Shown: positions 45,828-54,890 of the stretch, one piece after another
How the letters are laid out: each line of letters starts with the position of its first letter
Numbering within the stretch: position 1 is the first letter of the stretch
Source: Gallionella sp.
GTDB lineage: Bacteria; Pseudomonadota; Gammaproteobacteria; Burkholderiales; Gallionellaceae
NCBI GenBank assembly: GCA_023259035.1
Contig: JAHFRA010000019.1
Span: forward strand, 1-54,890
DNA: 54,890 nt
Direction of reading: 5' to 3'
Position numbers and translations under genes: made by a program
Notes under the pieces: model-generated
What the model saw: only the letters and a program-made list of their open reading frames with translations
Told to the model about the DNA's origin: nothing
The model's database searches: none

Positions 45828-46657
45828 GCCACCCTGCCCCGCTTTGCTTTCCGGGATCGAAGAAACCATGCAACCACCACGACAATACCGAAGACGCCAG
45901 CCCCGAATAGCGAATAGATTATCGCCTTTATGTTTCTCTGGGTTTCATAGGGCGCACTCTGGGTCTGCGGGGTTTTCATGGAGGTATACTTGATGTCGAC
46001 CGATGGGCTGGGATCGCTCTTGATATAGTTGATCTTGAATGCGCTTTCCTGACCTTTGGAAACGCCCTCAAACTTATAGGTGAAATGATTAAACCCTTTG
46101 ATTACACTTGCTGTGCCATTCTTTTCTGACAGGGCAGCGCTTCCCGGTGGGGATATGCTGAATGCCGTGCTTCGCAAAGGTTGCTGGATATCGACTTCCA
46201 TGGTTTTTATGGGGTGATTTGCTTTTATCAGGTAGTCGAATTCCTTCTTTTCCCCTTTTGTATCAAACTGGGGCGTGTGAAAGCTGAGATAGAAATTTGG
46301 GTAGGGCAGCAGCAGGCTCACTTCATCAAGCACGCCTTTATTGACGGTTTTATAAAGCTGGCAAAAATGCTGGCCCTCATGTGAGAGGCTGCAAGCATCG
46401 CTGATGACAGAACCTTTGGGTATAAGAAAACTTGTCTTGATCGGGTAACTTGATGCTTCCTCAAATTTGCCGTCATAAATTGCCAGTACGCTGGGATCGT
46501 CATATTCCGGCATTATGGCCACTTTCATACGGCCTATAGACAGGTCGTTGGTAGGTGCGCCCCCCAGCGTATTTCCAGCGCCGCCACCACATCCGGAATT
46601 GAGGGTCACGAGGAAAGAAACAATGGCAATAACCTTGATGTAACTTACAGTATTCAT
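45824..46657 (-). CDS. Lipoprotein with C-terminal membrane helix, unknown function
   Basis: 277 residues from the start at 46657. Lipobox LNSGC near residue 23 followed by a glycine-rich stretch, then a mostly beta domain with two cysteines (SDACSLSHEGQHFCQLY near 87), and a C-terminal helix (about 243-265) with a basic end RSRKAKRGR. No family is recognised. It is the first gene of the redox operon and is coupled to the CcmH-like gene. Having both a lipid anchor and a helix would fix both ends to membranes. Confidence 0.65.
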   Translation of the reverse strand: MNTVSYIKVIAIVSFLVTLNSGCGGGAGNTLGGAPTNDLSIGRMKVAIMPEYDDPSVLAIYDGKFEEASSYPIKTSFLIPKGSVISDACSLSHEGQHFCQLYKTVNKGVLDEVSLLLPYPNFYLSFHTPQFDTKGEKKEFDYLIKANHPIKTMEVDIQQPLRSTAFSISPPGSAALSEKNGTASVIKGFNHFTYKFEGVSKGQESAFKINYIKSDPSPSVDIKYTSMKTPQTQSAPYETQRNIKAIIYSLFGAGVFGIVVVVAWFLRSRKAKRGRVA

Positions 46658-47021
46658 GTGTTGACAACCTTGTAGCATAAGTACAAATTATGTTTGGTTA
46701 CAGTAATGCAGACGCCTCTTCCAGATGTATCGGTACTATTGATCTGCCAGGTGACATCAACCAATGCTATTAAACTTCCTGAACTAAGATGCGCAAACCG
46801 TACATTCGTTCATTTTTAATCAACACGATGATTGAATCCGTAAGCTGCTGTATACAATTGGGGAGCCACCACCACTCCAGTTAGGCACATTGGCGCTGGC
46901 GAAGACGTTTCACAAACCGAAGAATAATGGTGCTTGGGCATAATATTAACGTGGGTAAAGAATTGTTGCCCGGATTATGGGGACTTTTAGCCGCAATTAG
47001 CAACGTCATTTTTCTCAGCCG
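46658..47021. other. Intergenic region, no gene recognised
   Basis: 364 bases between the end of the ArnT-like gene and the first gene of the redox operon, both on the minus strand. It should carry the operon's promoter, but I find no clear -35/-10 pair. No RNA gene or repeat is seen. Confidence 0.5.
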
Positions 47022-48662
47022 CTACGCTCGCCGCCGATACAACAGATAGTGCTCGCCCTTGTCGCCCCTGCGACTCCCTTCCCATGTTTTTTCCCAGCGC
47101 GTTTCGTCGAGCAGCGGCTTGGATAGCCTGCCCCCCTGGATCAATCGCAAATCACAGCGGTGTTGGGGATCATGTTGGGTAATAATGTTGCCGAAATAAT
47201 GCAGCATGGCACGTTGTCCTTCGCCCAGATAATCGTACCCAATGCACTGGTATTGCTTCGGCATAGCATGCTGCAGCGAGACGACCATGCTGCGGTAGCT
47301 TTTGCCGCTGTCCAGCCACGGCAACCATAGTGTCATCGCGAGTATCCAAATCAGTGTAATGCCTGATAACCAATTCACCACCGCGCGGCGCATTGAGCGG
47401 CCAACACGCCACACCAGTATCAGCCACAGCACGGTGGCGACGGTGGCGATGGCGAACGGCATGATTTGGAATTCCGGCTCGAAACCCGGCTGGTAATCCT
47501 TCAGCCACAGCGTGATTTTGGCATGGTTATCCAACAGCAGACCCGCCCAACCCCACCACATCAGAATAGCGACCAGCGCGAAGGTCATCAGCCCGAACCA
47601 ATCCAGCGCGTTGGCCGCACCGCGCTTCAGCGACGACAACGAGGCAGTAGCAAGCAGTGTGAGGGGCAGCAGCATCGGCAAGGCAAACACCTCCTTGATG
47701 TGCGGAACGAGGCTAAGCGTGACGAACATCACGCCAAAACTGACCATTGGCAATTGCAAATCATCGCGTTGCGCCATGCGATTACGCGATTGCCATACCG
47801 TCCAGACTGCCAGCGGCAAAGCTGGCCATGCCAGCCACGGCAGATTTTTCAGGTAGTAGAATGACTCGCTGTTCGGTCCGCTTTTCACGTAATCCAGCCA
47901 ATGGCCGATGTTGTGCGTCCATATCCATTCGTCGAATAATTTTGGCGAATGCTGATACAGAAGCAACGGCCACACAATGATCCACGGCAAGGCGCACAAC
48001 ACGGCGATGCCCAGGCTGGATAAATAATTGCGCACACGCCAATTCTGGAACAACGCGGGCAACAGCGCGGCAATCAACACGAACAGCACCGGTGCGATGA
48101 AGCCTTTCGCCATAAAGCCGATGCCGATGCCGGTACCGATCCAGATGCCGGCGCGCAGGGCGCGCTCCTGGCTTTGCGCAAAGCCGTACAGCAGCATCGC
48201 GCAACCGGCGAGCAGCGCCAAGTCGGTAATCATCTGGTGCGCGCGCACCAGCATGCCGAGACAGCCGATCAGGATAATCGCCGCAGCCCAACCGCGATTC
48301 TCGCCATATAGTTTTCGGCCTGCAAGGCCGGTAAATAGCATGGTCAGCGCGGTGTAAAAACCGCTGGCAAGGCGCGCACCGTCATGTGGCGGCAGCAGCG
48401 GGGAAAATAATTTGGCGGACAGCGCTGCGGTCCAATAGAACAGCGGCGGCTTGTCCATATATGGCTCGCCAGCAAGAGTTGGCACCAGCCAATCGCCGCT
48501 TTGCAGCATGGAATACACCAGTCCGAACCCCTGCGCTTCATCCGGTTTCCACGGATCGTGCCCGACCAGCCCCGTGCCCAGCCAGATCAGGCACAGCACC
48601 CCGATCAGCAACGCTTTGGCAGGCGTGATCGGATTCGGATCGGTAGGTTTTATAAAATACAT
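47022..48662 (-). CDS. ArnT-like glycosyltransferase, GT-C (PMT family)
   Basis: 546 residues from the ATG at 48662. About 11 membrane helices. GT-C signature early: HDPWKPDEAQGFGLVYSML near 35-53, GDWLVPTLAGEPYMDKPPLFYW near 56-77, matching ArnT-type proteins. Such enzymes transfer a sugar from undecaprenyl phosphate to lipid A or a similar acceptor in the periplasm. A soluble C-terminal domain is present. No arn genes are nearby, so the sugar is not known. Confidence 0.9.
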   Translation of the reverse strand: MYFIKPTDPNPITPAKALLIGVLCLIWLGTGLVGHDPWKPDEAQGFGLVYSMLQSGDWLVPTLAGEPYMDKPPLFYWTAALSAKLFSPLLPPHDGARLASGFYTALTMLFTGLAGRKLYGENRGWAAAIILIGCLGMLVRAHQMITDLALLAGCAMLLYGFAQSQERALRAGIWIGTGIGIGFMAKGFIAPVLFVLIAALLPALFQNWRVRNYLSSLGIAVLCALPWIIVWPLLLYQHSPKLFDEWIWTHNIGHWLDYVKSGPNSESFYYLKNLPWLAWPALPLAVWTVWQSRNRMAQRDDLQLPMVSFGVMFVTLSLVPHIKEVFALPMLLPLTLLATASLSSLKRGAANALDWFGLMTFALVAILMWWGWAGLLLDNHAKITLWLKDYQPGFEPEFQIMPFAIATVATVLWLILVWRVGRSMRRAVVNWLSGITLIWILAMTLWLPWLDSGKSYRSMVVSLQHAMPKQYQCIGYDYLGEGQRAMLHYFGNIITQHDPQHRCDLRLIQGGRLSKPLLDETRWEKTWEGSRRGDKGEHYLLYRRRA

Positions 48663-48722
48663 TTGCCTGATTATCCAAGCCGGGCGAGCCTGAACCAAAT
48701 ATTTTTTTTGTTTGCCATGTCG

Positions 48723-50141
48723 CTATTCCACAATCTTGATGCGCTGCCCAGCTTGCGGTTCGCCATCGGGATATTGTGCATTGATCAGGCGCAAATAACT
48801 CTCCGCAGATTTTCCGAGTGGCGAGTTTTGCGCGAGCCCGGCGTAGGTGTCGCCCCGCAGCGCTGCAATGACGCGGATGCTGAGCGGTCGAACCAGTTTG
48901 CGTTCCTCTGAAGTAAGCGTGTGGAAGCTATGCACCGTATCAATTATCTCGTTGCGGTGCGAGGTCAAACCTTGACGAGTCTTTGCTTGGCCTTGCAGGA
49001 TAAATGCCTGCTTGTTCGCGTAAATCACGCCGCTGATGTTGTTGGGCAAATCAATCAGTGCGGCAGGCAGACCATTCACTTCGAGGGGCAGGACTTGTGC
49101 GCCATAGCCAGCCTGGCGGCGGGCATATTCGACCGGTGAGCCGCCGGGTTTATCGTCCATTTTCATTTGCAGCTTGGCTTCGCCTTGCGGGCTGACGGCA
49201 ATCAAAGCGTCCGGAAGATTGTGCACCTGCCATGCTTCCGGAAATTGCAGGGCGATGCCCAGTTCGCCGTGATAAAAACGATTGTTGCGCACCACGCCCT
49301 GCTCGGTGTTGTCGTTGAACACCAACCCATCGGTGGCGGCGAGAAATTCGCTGCGTCCTTCAAAAGGTGCGGCGGTAGCCAGTTTATCCGCTTCGCCGAC
49401 CACTTGTTTCAGACGCGTATCGTTGTCCGGATGCGTAGCGAACAGGCCGGAGTAGCGGCGCGGCTCGCGCCCTTCCTGCCTGGCTAGCTCAACATCTTTC
49501 AGCTCCTGGTTCTTCAGTACACGGAGGACGTTGATGATAGCCTGCGGATCGTAATCGGTGCGCGCCAGATATTGTGCGCCCAAACGGTCAGCCTCGAGTT
49601 CCTGCTCGCGCCCATAGCCAGAAAGCAGAGCGCTGCCCAGAATATTTGCCAAGTTTTGCCCGGCGTTGGTATTGATTTCCGGCACAAAAATGGAGGCAAT
49701 GGTCAGCCCGATGTTGGTGGCTTGCGCGGCGCTTTGCTGGCGTACGCCGTGGCGTGCCGTCACGTGGCCGATTTCATGCCCCACGACGGCGGCCAGTTCC
49801 GCCTCGCTATTGAGATAGGCCATGATGCCACGCGTGATATAGACATAACCGCCAGGTAACGCGAACGCATTAATTTCCGGGGTATCCAATACAGTGAAGT
49901 GGTACTGCAGATCGGGGCGATGGCTCTGTTTGGCTAGCCTTTGCCCGACGCCATTGACGTAATCCTGCAGCGCTTTCGATTCGTAGACCTTGTAATGCTT
50001 TTTGATTTGCTCGTCGGATTGACGACCAACTGCCACCTCTTGGCTTTCCGACATCATTACAAAATCGTTTTGCCCGGTAACGGGATTTTGCGCGCAGCCA
50101 GCGAGAATAAGCCATGACAGGCAAACGAAAACTGTACGCAT
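48723..50141 (-). CDS. M48-family zinc metalloprotease lipoprotein, BepA-like
   Basis: 472 residues from the start at 50141. Lipobox LAGC (C16), zinc site GHEIGH (H122, H126) with the third ligand in ELEADRLG (E183), and DTPEINAFALPGG near 87. The second half lacks TPR repeats and ends in a LysM-like segment (GDTYAGLAQNS, then AGQRIKIVE). BepA and relatives act in outer membrane protein quality control in the periplasm. Neighbouring genes give no further hint. Confidence 0.92.
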   Translation of the reverse strand: MRTVFVCLSWLILAGCAQNPVTGQNDFVMMSESQEVAVGRQSDEQIKKHYKVYESKALQDYVNGVGQRLAKQSHRPDLQYHFTVLDTPEINAFALPGGYVYITRGIMAYLNSEAELAAVVGHEIGHVTARHGVRQQSAAQATNIGLTIASIFVPEINTNAGQNLANILGSALLSGYGREQELEADRLGAQYLARTDYDPQAIINVLRVLKNQELKDVELARQEGREPRRYSGLFATHPDNDTRLKQVVGEADKLATAAPFEGRSEFLAATDGLVFNDNTEQGVVRNNRFYHGELGIALQFPEAWQVHNLPDALIAVSPQGEAKLQMKMDDKPGGSPVEYARRQAGYGAQVLPLEVNGLPAALIDLPNNISGVIYANKQAFILQGQAKTRQGLTSHRNEIIDTVHSFHTLTSEERKLVRPLSIRVIAALRGDTYAGLAQNSPLGKSAESYLRLINAQYPDGEPQAGQRIKIVE

Positions 50142-50192
50142 TTGAGTTCCCAATTCGCTTAAATTAAGGAATGTAAGTTGTCGCCACAAATG

Positions 50193-50216
50193 AAAAAGGC
50201 AGCAAACGCTGCCCTT
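50193..50216 (-). terminator. Rho-independent terminator after rpmE
   Basis: GGCAGC (50198-50203) pairs with GCTGCC (50208-50213) around AAAC, with five T following on the minus strand (50193-50197). It lies 27 bases beyond the rpmE stop, in the minus direction. Confidence 0.8.
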
Positions 50217-50243
50217 TAATGGAATCGCTTTGCGAAAGTTTCC

Positions 50244-50459
50244 TTATGCCGCAGCTTTGGTGCCGTATTTCTGGCGGAATTTATCGATGCGACCAGCGGT
50301 ATCCACAATCTTTTGCGTACCAGTATAAAACGGGTGGCACTCGGAGCAAACTTCTACCTTCAGCTCCGGCTTGCCCATCACGGACTTGGTCTTGAAGCTA
50401 TTGCCGCAACTGCAAGTCACGGTAATTTCCTTGTAATTCGGGTGAATATCTGCTTTCAT
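50244..50459 (-). CDS. rpmE: 50S ribosomal protein L31
   Basis: 71 residues from the ATG at 50459, six bases after AAGGA. It is the zinc-type L31, with four cysteines C16, C18, C38 and C41 (TCSCGN and [10 protein letters not shown]). An in-frame ATG two codons earlier is too close to the ribosome site. It stands alone on the minus strand and has its own terminator. Confidence 0.97.
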   Translation of the reverse strand: MKADIHPNYKEITVTCSCGNSFKTKSVMGKPELKVEVCSECHPFYTGTQKIVDTAGRIDKFRQKYGTKAAA

Positions 50460-50601
50460 TTTCATTCCTTGCGAGTAATTTTGTGCGGCGGGTGTACGCA
50501 CTCACGGGGCGCGCATTATCCATAAAAGTATGGGGTTGCGCAAATTTTTATGATTTTGGCTTGGTATGATGCAGGAAGGATCGAAAATTTATGGGGAGCT
50601 T

Positions 50602-51855
50602 ATGTCCGCACTAACTCGCAGTGATTACCGCACGCTGGTGTTGGCCGCTTTGGGCGGCGCGCTGGAATTTTACGATTTCATCATCTTCGTTTTCTTCGCG
50701 GTGGTGATTGGACAATTATTCTTTCCGCCCGACATGCCGGACTGGCTGCGCCAGGCACAAACCTTCGGCATTTTCGCGGCTGGTTATCTGGCGCGTCCGC
50801 TGGGCGGTATTGTGATGGCGCATTTTGGCGATTTGCTGGGGCGCAAGCGCATGTTCATGTTGAGCATTTTTTTGATGTCTGTGCCGACTCTGGCGATAGG
50901 CTTGCTGCCGACTTATGCCAGTATTGGTATCTGGGCGCCGTTGCTGTTGCTGGCATTGCGCGTGCTGCAAGGGGCAGCAATTGGCGGCGAAGTACCGGGA
51001 GCATGGGTGTTCGTTTCCGAACATGTGCCGCCGCGCCATGTCGGCTTTGCCTGCGGCACACTGACTGCCGGACTGACTGGCGGAATCTTGCTTGGCTCGC
51101 TGGTAGCGACCGCGATTAACAAGCTGTATGCCCCGGCTGAAATACTCACCGAAGGATGGCGCGTGCCGTTCATCATCGGCGGTATCTTTGGCCTGGTTTC
51201 GGTGTGGTTGCGCCAGTGGCTGCATGAAACGCCAGTATTCAAGGAGATGCAGGCGCGGCAGGCGTTGGCTGACGAATTGCCGTTGAAAACGGTGGTGCGC
51301 GAACATCGCCCAGCGGTGCTGATGACGATGCTGCTAACCTGGTTGCTGTCTGCCGCAATCGTAGTGATGATCCTTATGACGCCGACGCTGGTGCAGAAGC
51401 TCTATGCGATTCCCGCCGCAACTGCCCTGCAGGCGAACAGCATTGCGACACTGTTTTTGAGCCTGGGTTGCGTGGTGTTTGGCGTACTGGCGGACAGGTT
51501 CGGCGCGGGGCGCGTACTGATGGCCGGTTGCACGATGCTGGGTATCACCTCCATGCTGTTCTATCAGCAATTGGCCATTGCGCCGCAGCGCATCAACGAG
51601 CTGTATGCATTGAGCGGATTTTTTGTCGGCGTAATTGGTGTGGTACCGAGCGTCGCGGTCAAGGCATTTCCTCCAGTGGTACGTTTTTCCGGATTATCAT
51701 TTTCGTACAACGTCGCTTACGCAGTGTTTGGCGGCCTCACGCCGATTGTGGTGAGTATGCTGTTGCCGCTCGATCCGCTGGCTCCAGCGCATTATGTGGT
51801 GGCGTTGAGCACGCTGGGCGTACTGATCGGAACGTATTTATGGCAAAAAGGGTAG
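50602..51855 (+). CDS. MFS transporter, metabolite:H+ symporter (MHS) type
   Basis: 417 residues from the ATG at 50602 (GGGGAG six bases before). Twelve predicted helices. GALEFYDFIIFVFFA near 19 and AHFGDLLGRKRMFM near 74 are the hallmark of the metabolite:H+ symporter group, which includes ProP and KgtP. WLHETPVFKEM in the central loop is also typical. The substrate is a small organic acid or amino acid but cannot be named. It is divergent from rpmE. Confidence 0.92.
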   Translation: MSALTRSDYRTLVLAALGGALEFYDFIIFVFFAVVIGQLFFPPDMPDWLRQAQTFGIFAAGYLARPLGGIVMAHFGDLLGRKRMFMLSIFLMSVPTLAIGLLPTYASIGIWAPLLLLALRVLQGAAIGGEVPGAWVFVSEHVPPRHVGFACGTLTAGLTGGILLGSLVATAINKLYAPAEILTEGWRVPFIIGGIFGLVSVWLRQWLHETPVFKEMQARQALADELPLKTVVREHRPAVLMTMLLTWLLSAAIVVMILMTPTLVQKLYAIPAATALQANSIATLFLSLGCVVFGVLADRFGAGRVLMAGCTMLGITSMLFYQQLAIAPQRINELYALSGFFVGVIGVVPSVAVKAFPPVVRFSGLSFSYNVAYAVFGGLTPIVVSMLLPLDPLAPAHYVVALSTLGVLIGTYLWQKG

Positions 51856-52201
51856 CGGATGATTGATTTACATGCCTCTGAACTATCCTCAGTCATCTGT
51901 CGGTTTCACTCCTTCCCACGCGCTATGCGGGCAAGGGAAGGGGTACGTGCATTTATTACTGCGAATAGTCCAGAAGCATATTGATTTATTTCATGCGCAT
52001 ACAGCGTCAAGTATTTTAAATACACATACTTTTAGCACGGTTGAATCGGCCTATAAATCAGGGGATAATCTGCGCCTGACTTCACAAGGCGCATAAAGTG
52101 TACGGCCAAGCATCTTTCTGCAGGACAAATCCGGCATACTGGTAAAACTCGCAGTTTTCTCCTGCACCAAACTTATTCCAAATTCGAAGCGAAATTTAGC
52201 T
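51856..52201. other. Intergenic region, no gene recognised
   Basis: 346 bases between the transporter and the radical SAM gene. A 77-codon frame at 51863-52096 has no ribosome site and no features of a modified-peptide precursor. No terminator with a clear T run was found. Confidence 0.5.
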
Positions 52202-53377
52202 ATGTCCATTCCAATGACGTTTTTTCCTTCTCGTTCCCAAGAGGTCGATGAGTCTGCTCAAGAGCTTTCTCCCATCGTAGGCAGCCGTGTAGAACTGCAA
52301 CTGCTTACCACCCTGACGTGCAATCTGAAATGCACTTATTGCTCGCTCGGCGTGGGCGATATGGTCGGTTCGCAGGGCAAGGTTTCCTATACCACTGATG
52401 TGCTGGACGTCTTCATCAACAAACATCTTTCCGGACACGAGATATATGTCACTTTCTATGGCGGCGAGCCGACACTGAATCTCGATTTCATAAAAGAAGT
52501 CATGGCGCGCTATCCCACCTTCCGCTTCCAGCTCCAGACCAACGGCACGCTGCTGGATAACTTGCCGGATAACGTTCTGGCAAACCTTTCCAATATCCTG
52601 CTTTCGATAGACGGCGGCGAGGTCATCACCGACGGTTTCCGCGGGCGCGGCGTATACCGTCAGGTAATCAAGAATACCCAAGCGGTGCACGACCGGATGG
52701 CGGGTACTTTCACGGCTCGCGTGACCTGGAGCAGCGCGGAAACGTCATTCGAGGAGCTGGATGAATTGGCGAACACGTTCGATTATGTGTATTTCCAATT
52801 CGTCGCAGGAGAAGGAACTTATACACCCGCCGCGATGGAAAAGAAAAAAGCGGTGATCACGCAACTGGTGGACAAGTTTTTTTCCAGCGATAAGCTATAT
52901 CCGATCATCCCGATCATGGGCATCGTGCGCAACAAGGTACTGCCAACGCGCGCAACGGAACTCTGTCACGGCAAAACCCAGTGCCGGGTATCCACGCATA
53001 TTCTCAATGTGATGCCGGACGGCAAGATTTACCCGTGCCCAGACATGATGTACGTGCCCGAGATGTTGCAGGGAGATGTAATCGCGAATTGGCTCAAGCC
53101 CAGCCCGTTGCAGCCGCACCCGAACATGCCGTGCGACCAGTGCGAAGCGCAGCCGTGGTGCCGGGGCAATTGCCTGAAGAACCTCTATCTTGCATACGTG
53201 AAGGACGACAAGGAATACCGCGATAAAGTCGTCGAGCCGATCTGCGATCTGGTCAGGTTTCTGGGAAGGGAAATAGACCGCCACAATCCGCACGCCTGGT
53301 ACGCAAAAGCGCCGCTGGATATACGCAAGACCCTGCGCGATTGCGAGGTCTACGAATATGTGGAAATTATGCCCTGA
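52202..53377 (+). CDS. Radical SAM/SPASM-domain enzyme
   Basis: 391 residues. Radical SAM cluster motif CNLKCTYC (C40, C44, C47), FYGGEPTLN near 82, then a SPASM-type C-terminal domain with additional cysteines: ELCHGKTQC near 255, YPCPDMM near 279, CDQCEAQPWCRGNC near 316 and PICDLV near 345. SPASM enzymes modify peptides or proteins, including RiPP precursors and sulfatases. No precursor peptide or sulfatase is beside it, so its target is unknown. It begins after a 346-base gap and precedes tRNA-Pro. Confidence 0.88.
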   Translation: MSIPMTFFPSRSQEVDESAQELSPIVGSRVELQLLTTLTCNLKCTYCSLGVGDMVGSQGKVSYTTDVLDVFINKHLSGHEIYVTFYGGEPTLNLDFIKEVMARYPTFRFQLQTNGTLLDNLPDNVLANLSNILLSIDGGEVITDGFRGRGVYRQVIKNTQAVHDRMAGTFTARVTWSSAETSFEELDELANTFDYVYFQFVAGEGTYTPAAMEKKKAVITQLVDKFFSSDKLYPIIPIMGIVRNKVLPTRATELCHGKTQCRVSTHILNVMPDGKIYPCPDMMYVPEMLQGDVIANWLKPSPLQPHPNMPCDQCEAQPWCRGNCLKNLYLAYVKDDKEYRDKVVEPICDLVRFLGREIDRHNPHAWYAKAPLDIRKTLRDCEVYEYVEIMP

Positions 53378-53741
53378 CCACCGCAATGTCGCCCCATTCG
53401 CGCGGTGTTGGCTATTCGCCAAGAAATAAAATGGCGACAAGTACATTCAGCGTGAGGCGAGACAGTGCAATTGATCCAGGGTCCCTTCGGATATGGCCTG
53501 TTGCTAAGCCTCTTAGCAGTCATTTTTAACGGTTGGATATCAACCAAATGTTTTATGAGTTTTTACGCCATTTTTGTTAAACCGAATCACCTGAGCCTTG
53601 CCAGCTATGTGCCTTATGTTTGCGATATTCTTCATGTACAATTATCCGCAATGATTTCAACTGACCCCTCTTGCGTTTATTTTGGCTTCAATAGCAAAAC
53701 GAAAACCGTCAAGACGCCTTAACTAGTTGATTGTCAAGATT
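53378..53741. other. Intergenic region before tRNA-Pro, no gene recognised
   Basis: 364 bases. An 85-codon frame at 53465-53722 (GTG start, hydrophobic beginning) lacks a ribosome site and has no relative that I recognise. No repeat is seen. Confidence 0.5.
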
Positions 53742-53818
<77 letters not shown>

Positions 53819-53819
53819 A

Positions 53820-54797
53820 TTAAATCAATGCCTTGGTTTTACCCAGATTGGTCAAGTTAAAATTAGTGTGACAGTTTTGTGCCACACCATCCAACGCACT
53901 TACCGCAGCCCGAACATTCTCCGGCGAGAGGTGCGCATATCGTTCGGTCATCTGTACTGACGAATGACCAAGCAAATCCCTCACCGCAGGTAGTTGCACT
54001 CCAGCAGTTACCAGCCAAGATGCACAAGTGTGTCGCAAATCGTGAATCCGAAAATCCTCAATCCCAACACGCTTGAGCGCCCCCTTGTAGGCTTTTGCTA
54101 CTGCCTGCAACCGTTCACCATTGGGATGTACAAACACCCAAGGAGAGTCCGGACAATGTTCCGCACGATAACGAGCCAAATCCAACAACGCCGCCCTTGC
54201 TTCCACATTGAGAGGAATAGACCGACGCTTCCCGTTTTTCGTGTTACTACCCTCAAGAAAAATGAGGTTTGCTTTTAAATCTACACGACACCATTCCAGC
54301 TTTAGCATCTCATTTTTCCGGCATCCAGTATTCAACGCCAGACGGATAAAATGCACCAACAGAGGAGACCGCAAATGCTTCTCAGCCTCCTCAAGCAACT
54401 GACGAGCTTCGATCAAGGTTAAGCTCCTGACCCTGCCTTCAGGCTTTTTTTGCAACATCCCCTCTACGTTGTTGGGAATATTCCAATCCCATTCCCTACG
54501 CGCATAGTTGATTGCCGCAGAAAACAATCCAATCTCTCGATTAATTGTTGCGGCTGCCATGCCGTCAGCTTTCCGTTTATCAATATAGGCGCGAGTATCA
54601 GATCGTTTGAGCGTCCCTAACTCCATCCCTGTGAAAAACGGTTTCAACTGCTTGACGACATAGACGTCGCGCTCTGGCGCTCTTTTCTCGCTGGCAGTTG
54701 ACTGGAGATACTTCAGCATCAATTCATCAAAGGTTCGTGTTGGCTCGGCATCCCAAAATTTACCTTGGTATGTTGGCGCCGAAAGAAATGTGATCAC
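53820..54797 (-). CDS. Tyrosine-type site-specific integrase
   Basis: 325 residues from a GTG at 54797; an in-frame stop lies 24 codons further upstream, and the N-terminus is slightly uncertain. SAM-like N-terminal domain, then the catalytic domain with the arginine in NTGCRKNEML near 158, HDLRHTCASW near 251, LLGHSS near 275 and the nucleophile in MTERYAHLS near 286. All catalytic residues are present, so it may be active. Its stop is two bases from the tRNA-Pro end, as for phages or islands integrated at that site. The element extends past the window's right edge. Confidence 0.93.
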   Translation of the reverse strand: MITFLSAPTYQGKFWDAEPTRTFDELMLKYLQSTASEKRAPERDVYVVKQLKPFFTGMELGTLKRSDTRAYIDKRKADGMAAATINREIGLFSAAINYARREWDWNIPNNVEGMLQKKPEGRVRSLTLIEARQLLEEAEKHLRSPLLVHFIRLALNTGCRKNEMLKLEWCRVDLKANLIFLEGSNTKNGKRRSIPLNVEARAALLDLARYRAEHCPDSPWVFVHPNGERLQAVAKAYKGALKRVGIEDFRIHDLRHTCASWLVTAGVQLPAVRDLLGHSSVQMTERYAHLSPENVRAAVSALDGVAQNCHTNFNLTNLGKTKALI

Positions 54798-54890
54798 CTG
54801 TACCGATTGAATTCTGACCAGGCAATAGATAGCGTAGCGTACTACGCGGCTGTGGATAAGTCGACCAGACTATGATTGGTATATTGACCT

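Noticed and set aside
51863..52096. Precursor peptide for the radical SAM enzyme
   Set aside because: No ribosome site, no leader/core pattern, too long and not glycine- or cysteine-rich.
53465..53722. 85-residue membrane-like protein
   Set aside because: GTG start without a ribosome site, and no similarity recognised.

Overview
The window reads as a betaproteobacterial chromosome, most likely of the Gallionellaceae/Nitrosomonadales type. This is inferred from gene content and order (hemB-engB-hemL, gmhA-dolP, yraN-lpoA-rsmI, a Qmo/Hdr sulfur-oxidation-type complex, periplasmic redox genes), not from any rRNA. Most genes are on the minus strand. GC content is visibly higher in the housekeeping parts than in about 39.5-46.7 kb.

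Region 1 (1-13 kb) is housekeeping: the end of a TolC-type gene; haem and thiamine synthesis genes hemB, hemL, thiE and thiD with the GTPase engB; gloA; an RhlE-type helicase; ubiE; an LPS-heptose/envelope block (rfaE2, dolP, gmhA, yraN, lpoA); and rsmI. A probable small RNA with an anti-Shine-Dalgarno loop lies between hemB and engB.

Region 2 (13-21.5 kb) is an energy-metabolism operon: metallophosphoesterase, qmoA, qmoB, hdrC, hdrB, then a rhodanese. The membrane subunit QmoC is replaced by HdrC plus HdrB, and a 140-bp fold-back element sits between qmoB and hdrC. A soluble NarX-like kinase and a NarL-like regulator are divergent from it.

Region 3 (21.5-24.1 kb) is a scar: a lipoprotein with two Lcl domains, a decayed P4-type integrase beside tRNA-Met, and an IS630 transposase remnant.

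Region 4 (24.1-39.5 kb) is an accessory block. It holds glycosyltransferases with a DUF547 protein and an exported rhodanese, then an arsenic-organification set: arsM, an aquaporin broken at a G6 tract, a MerA/Lpd-like flavoprotein, an ArsR-rhodanese fusion divergent from DsrE, a methyltransferase and a pentahaem cytochrome, then the two arsenosugar-associated glycosyltransferases, a TVP38 protein and the radical SAM enzyme ArsS. ArsM would methylate arsenite, ArsS would add the 5'-deoxyadenosyl group, and the glycosyltransferases would finish the arsenosugar.

Region 5 (39.5-46.7 kb) is a tightly coupled, more AT-rich operon of twelve exported or membrane redox proteins: SCO, PCuAC, three TlpA-like thioredoxins (one with an altered active site), a CcdA-like protein, a CcmH-like protein, a cytochrome with a CX3CH haem motif, a divergent cold-shock protein and several unknowns. 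It looks like a dedicated copper/thiol/haem maturation system whose client is not in the window, and it is the best candidate here for an undescribed system.

Region 6 (47-54.9 kb) returns to core genes (ArnT-like transferase, M48 protease, rpmE, MHS-type transporter), then a radical SAM/SPASM enzyme, tRNA-Pro(CGG), and a tyrosine integrase abutting the tRNA 3' end. That marks the left edge of another integrated element running out of the window.
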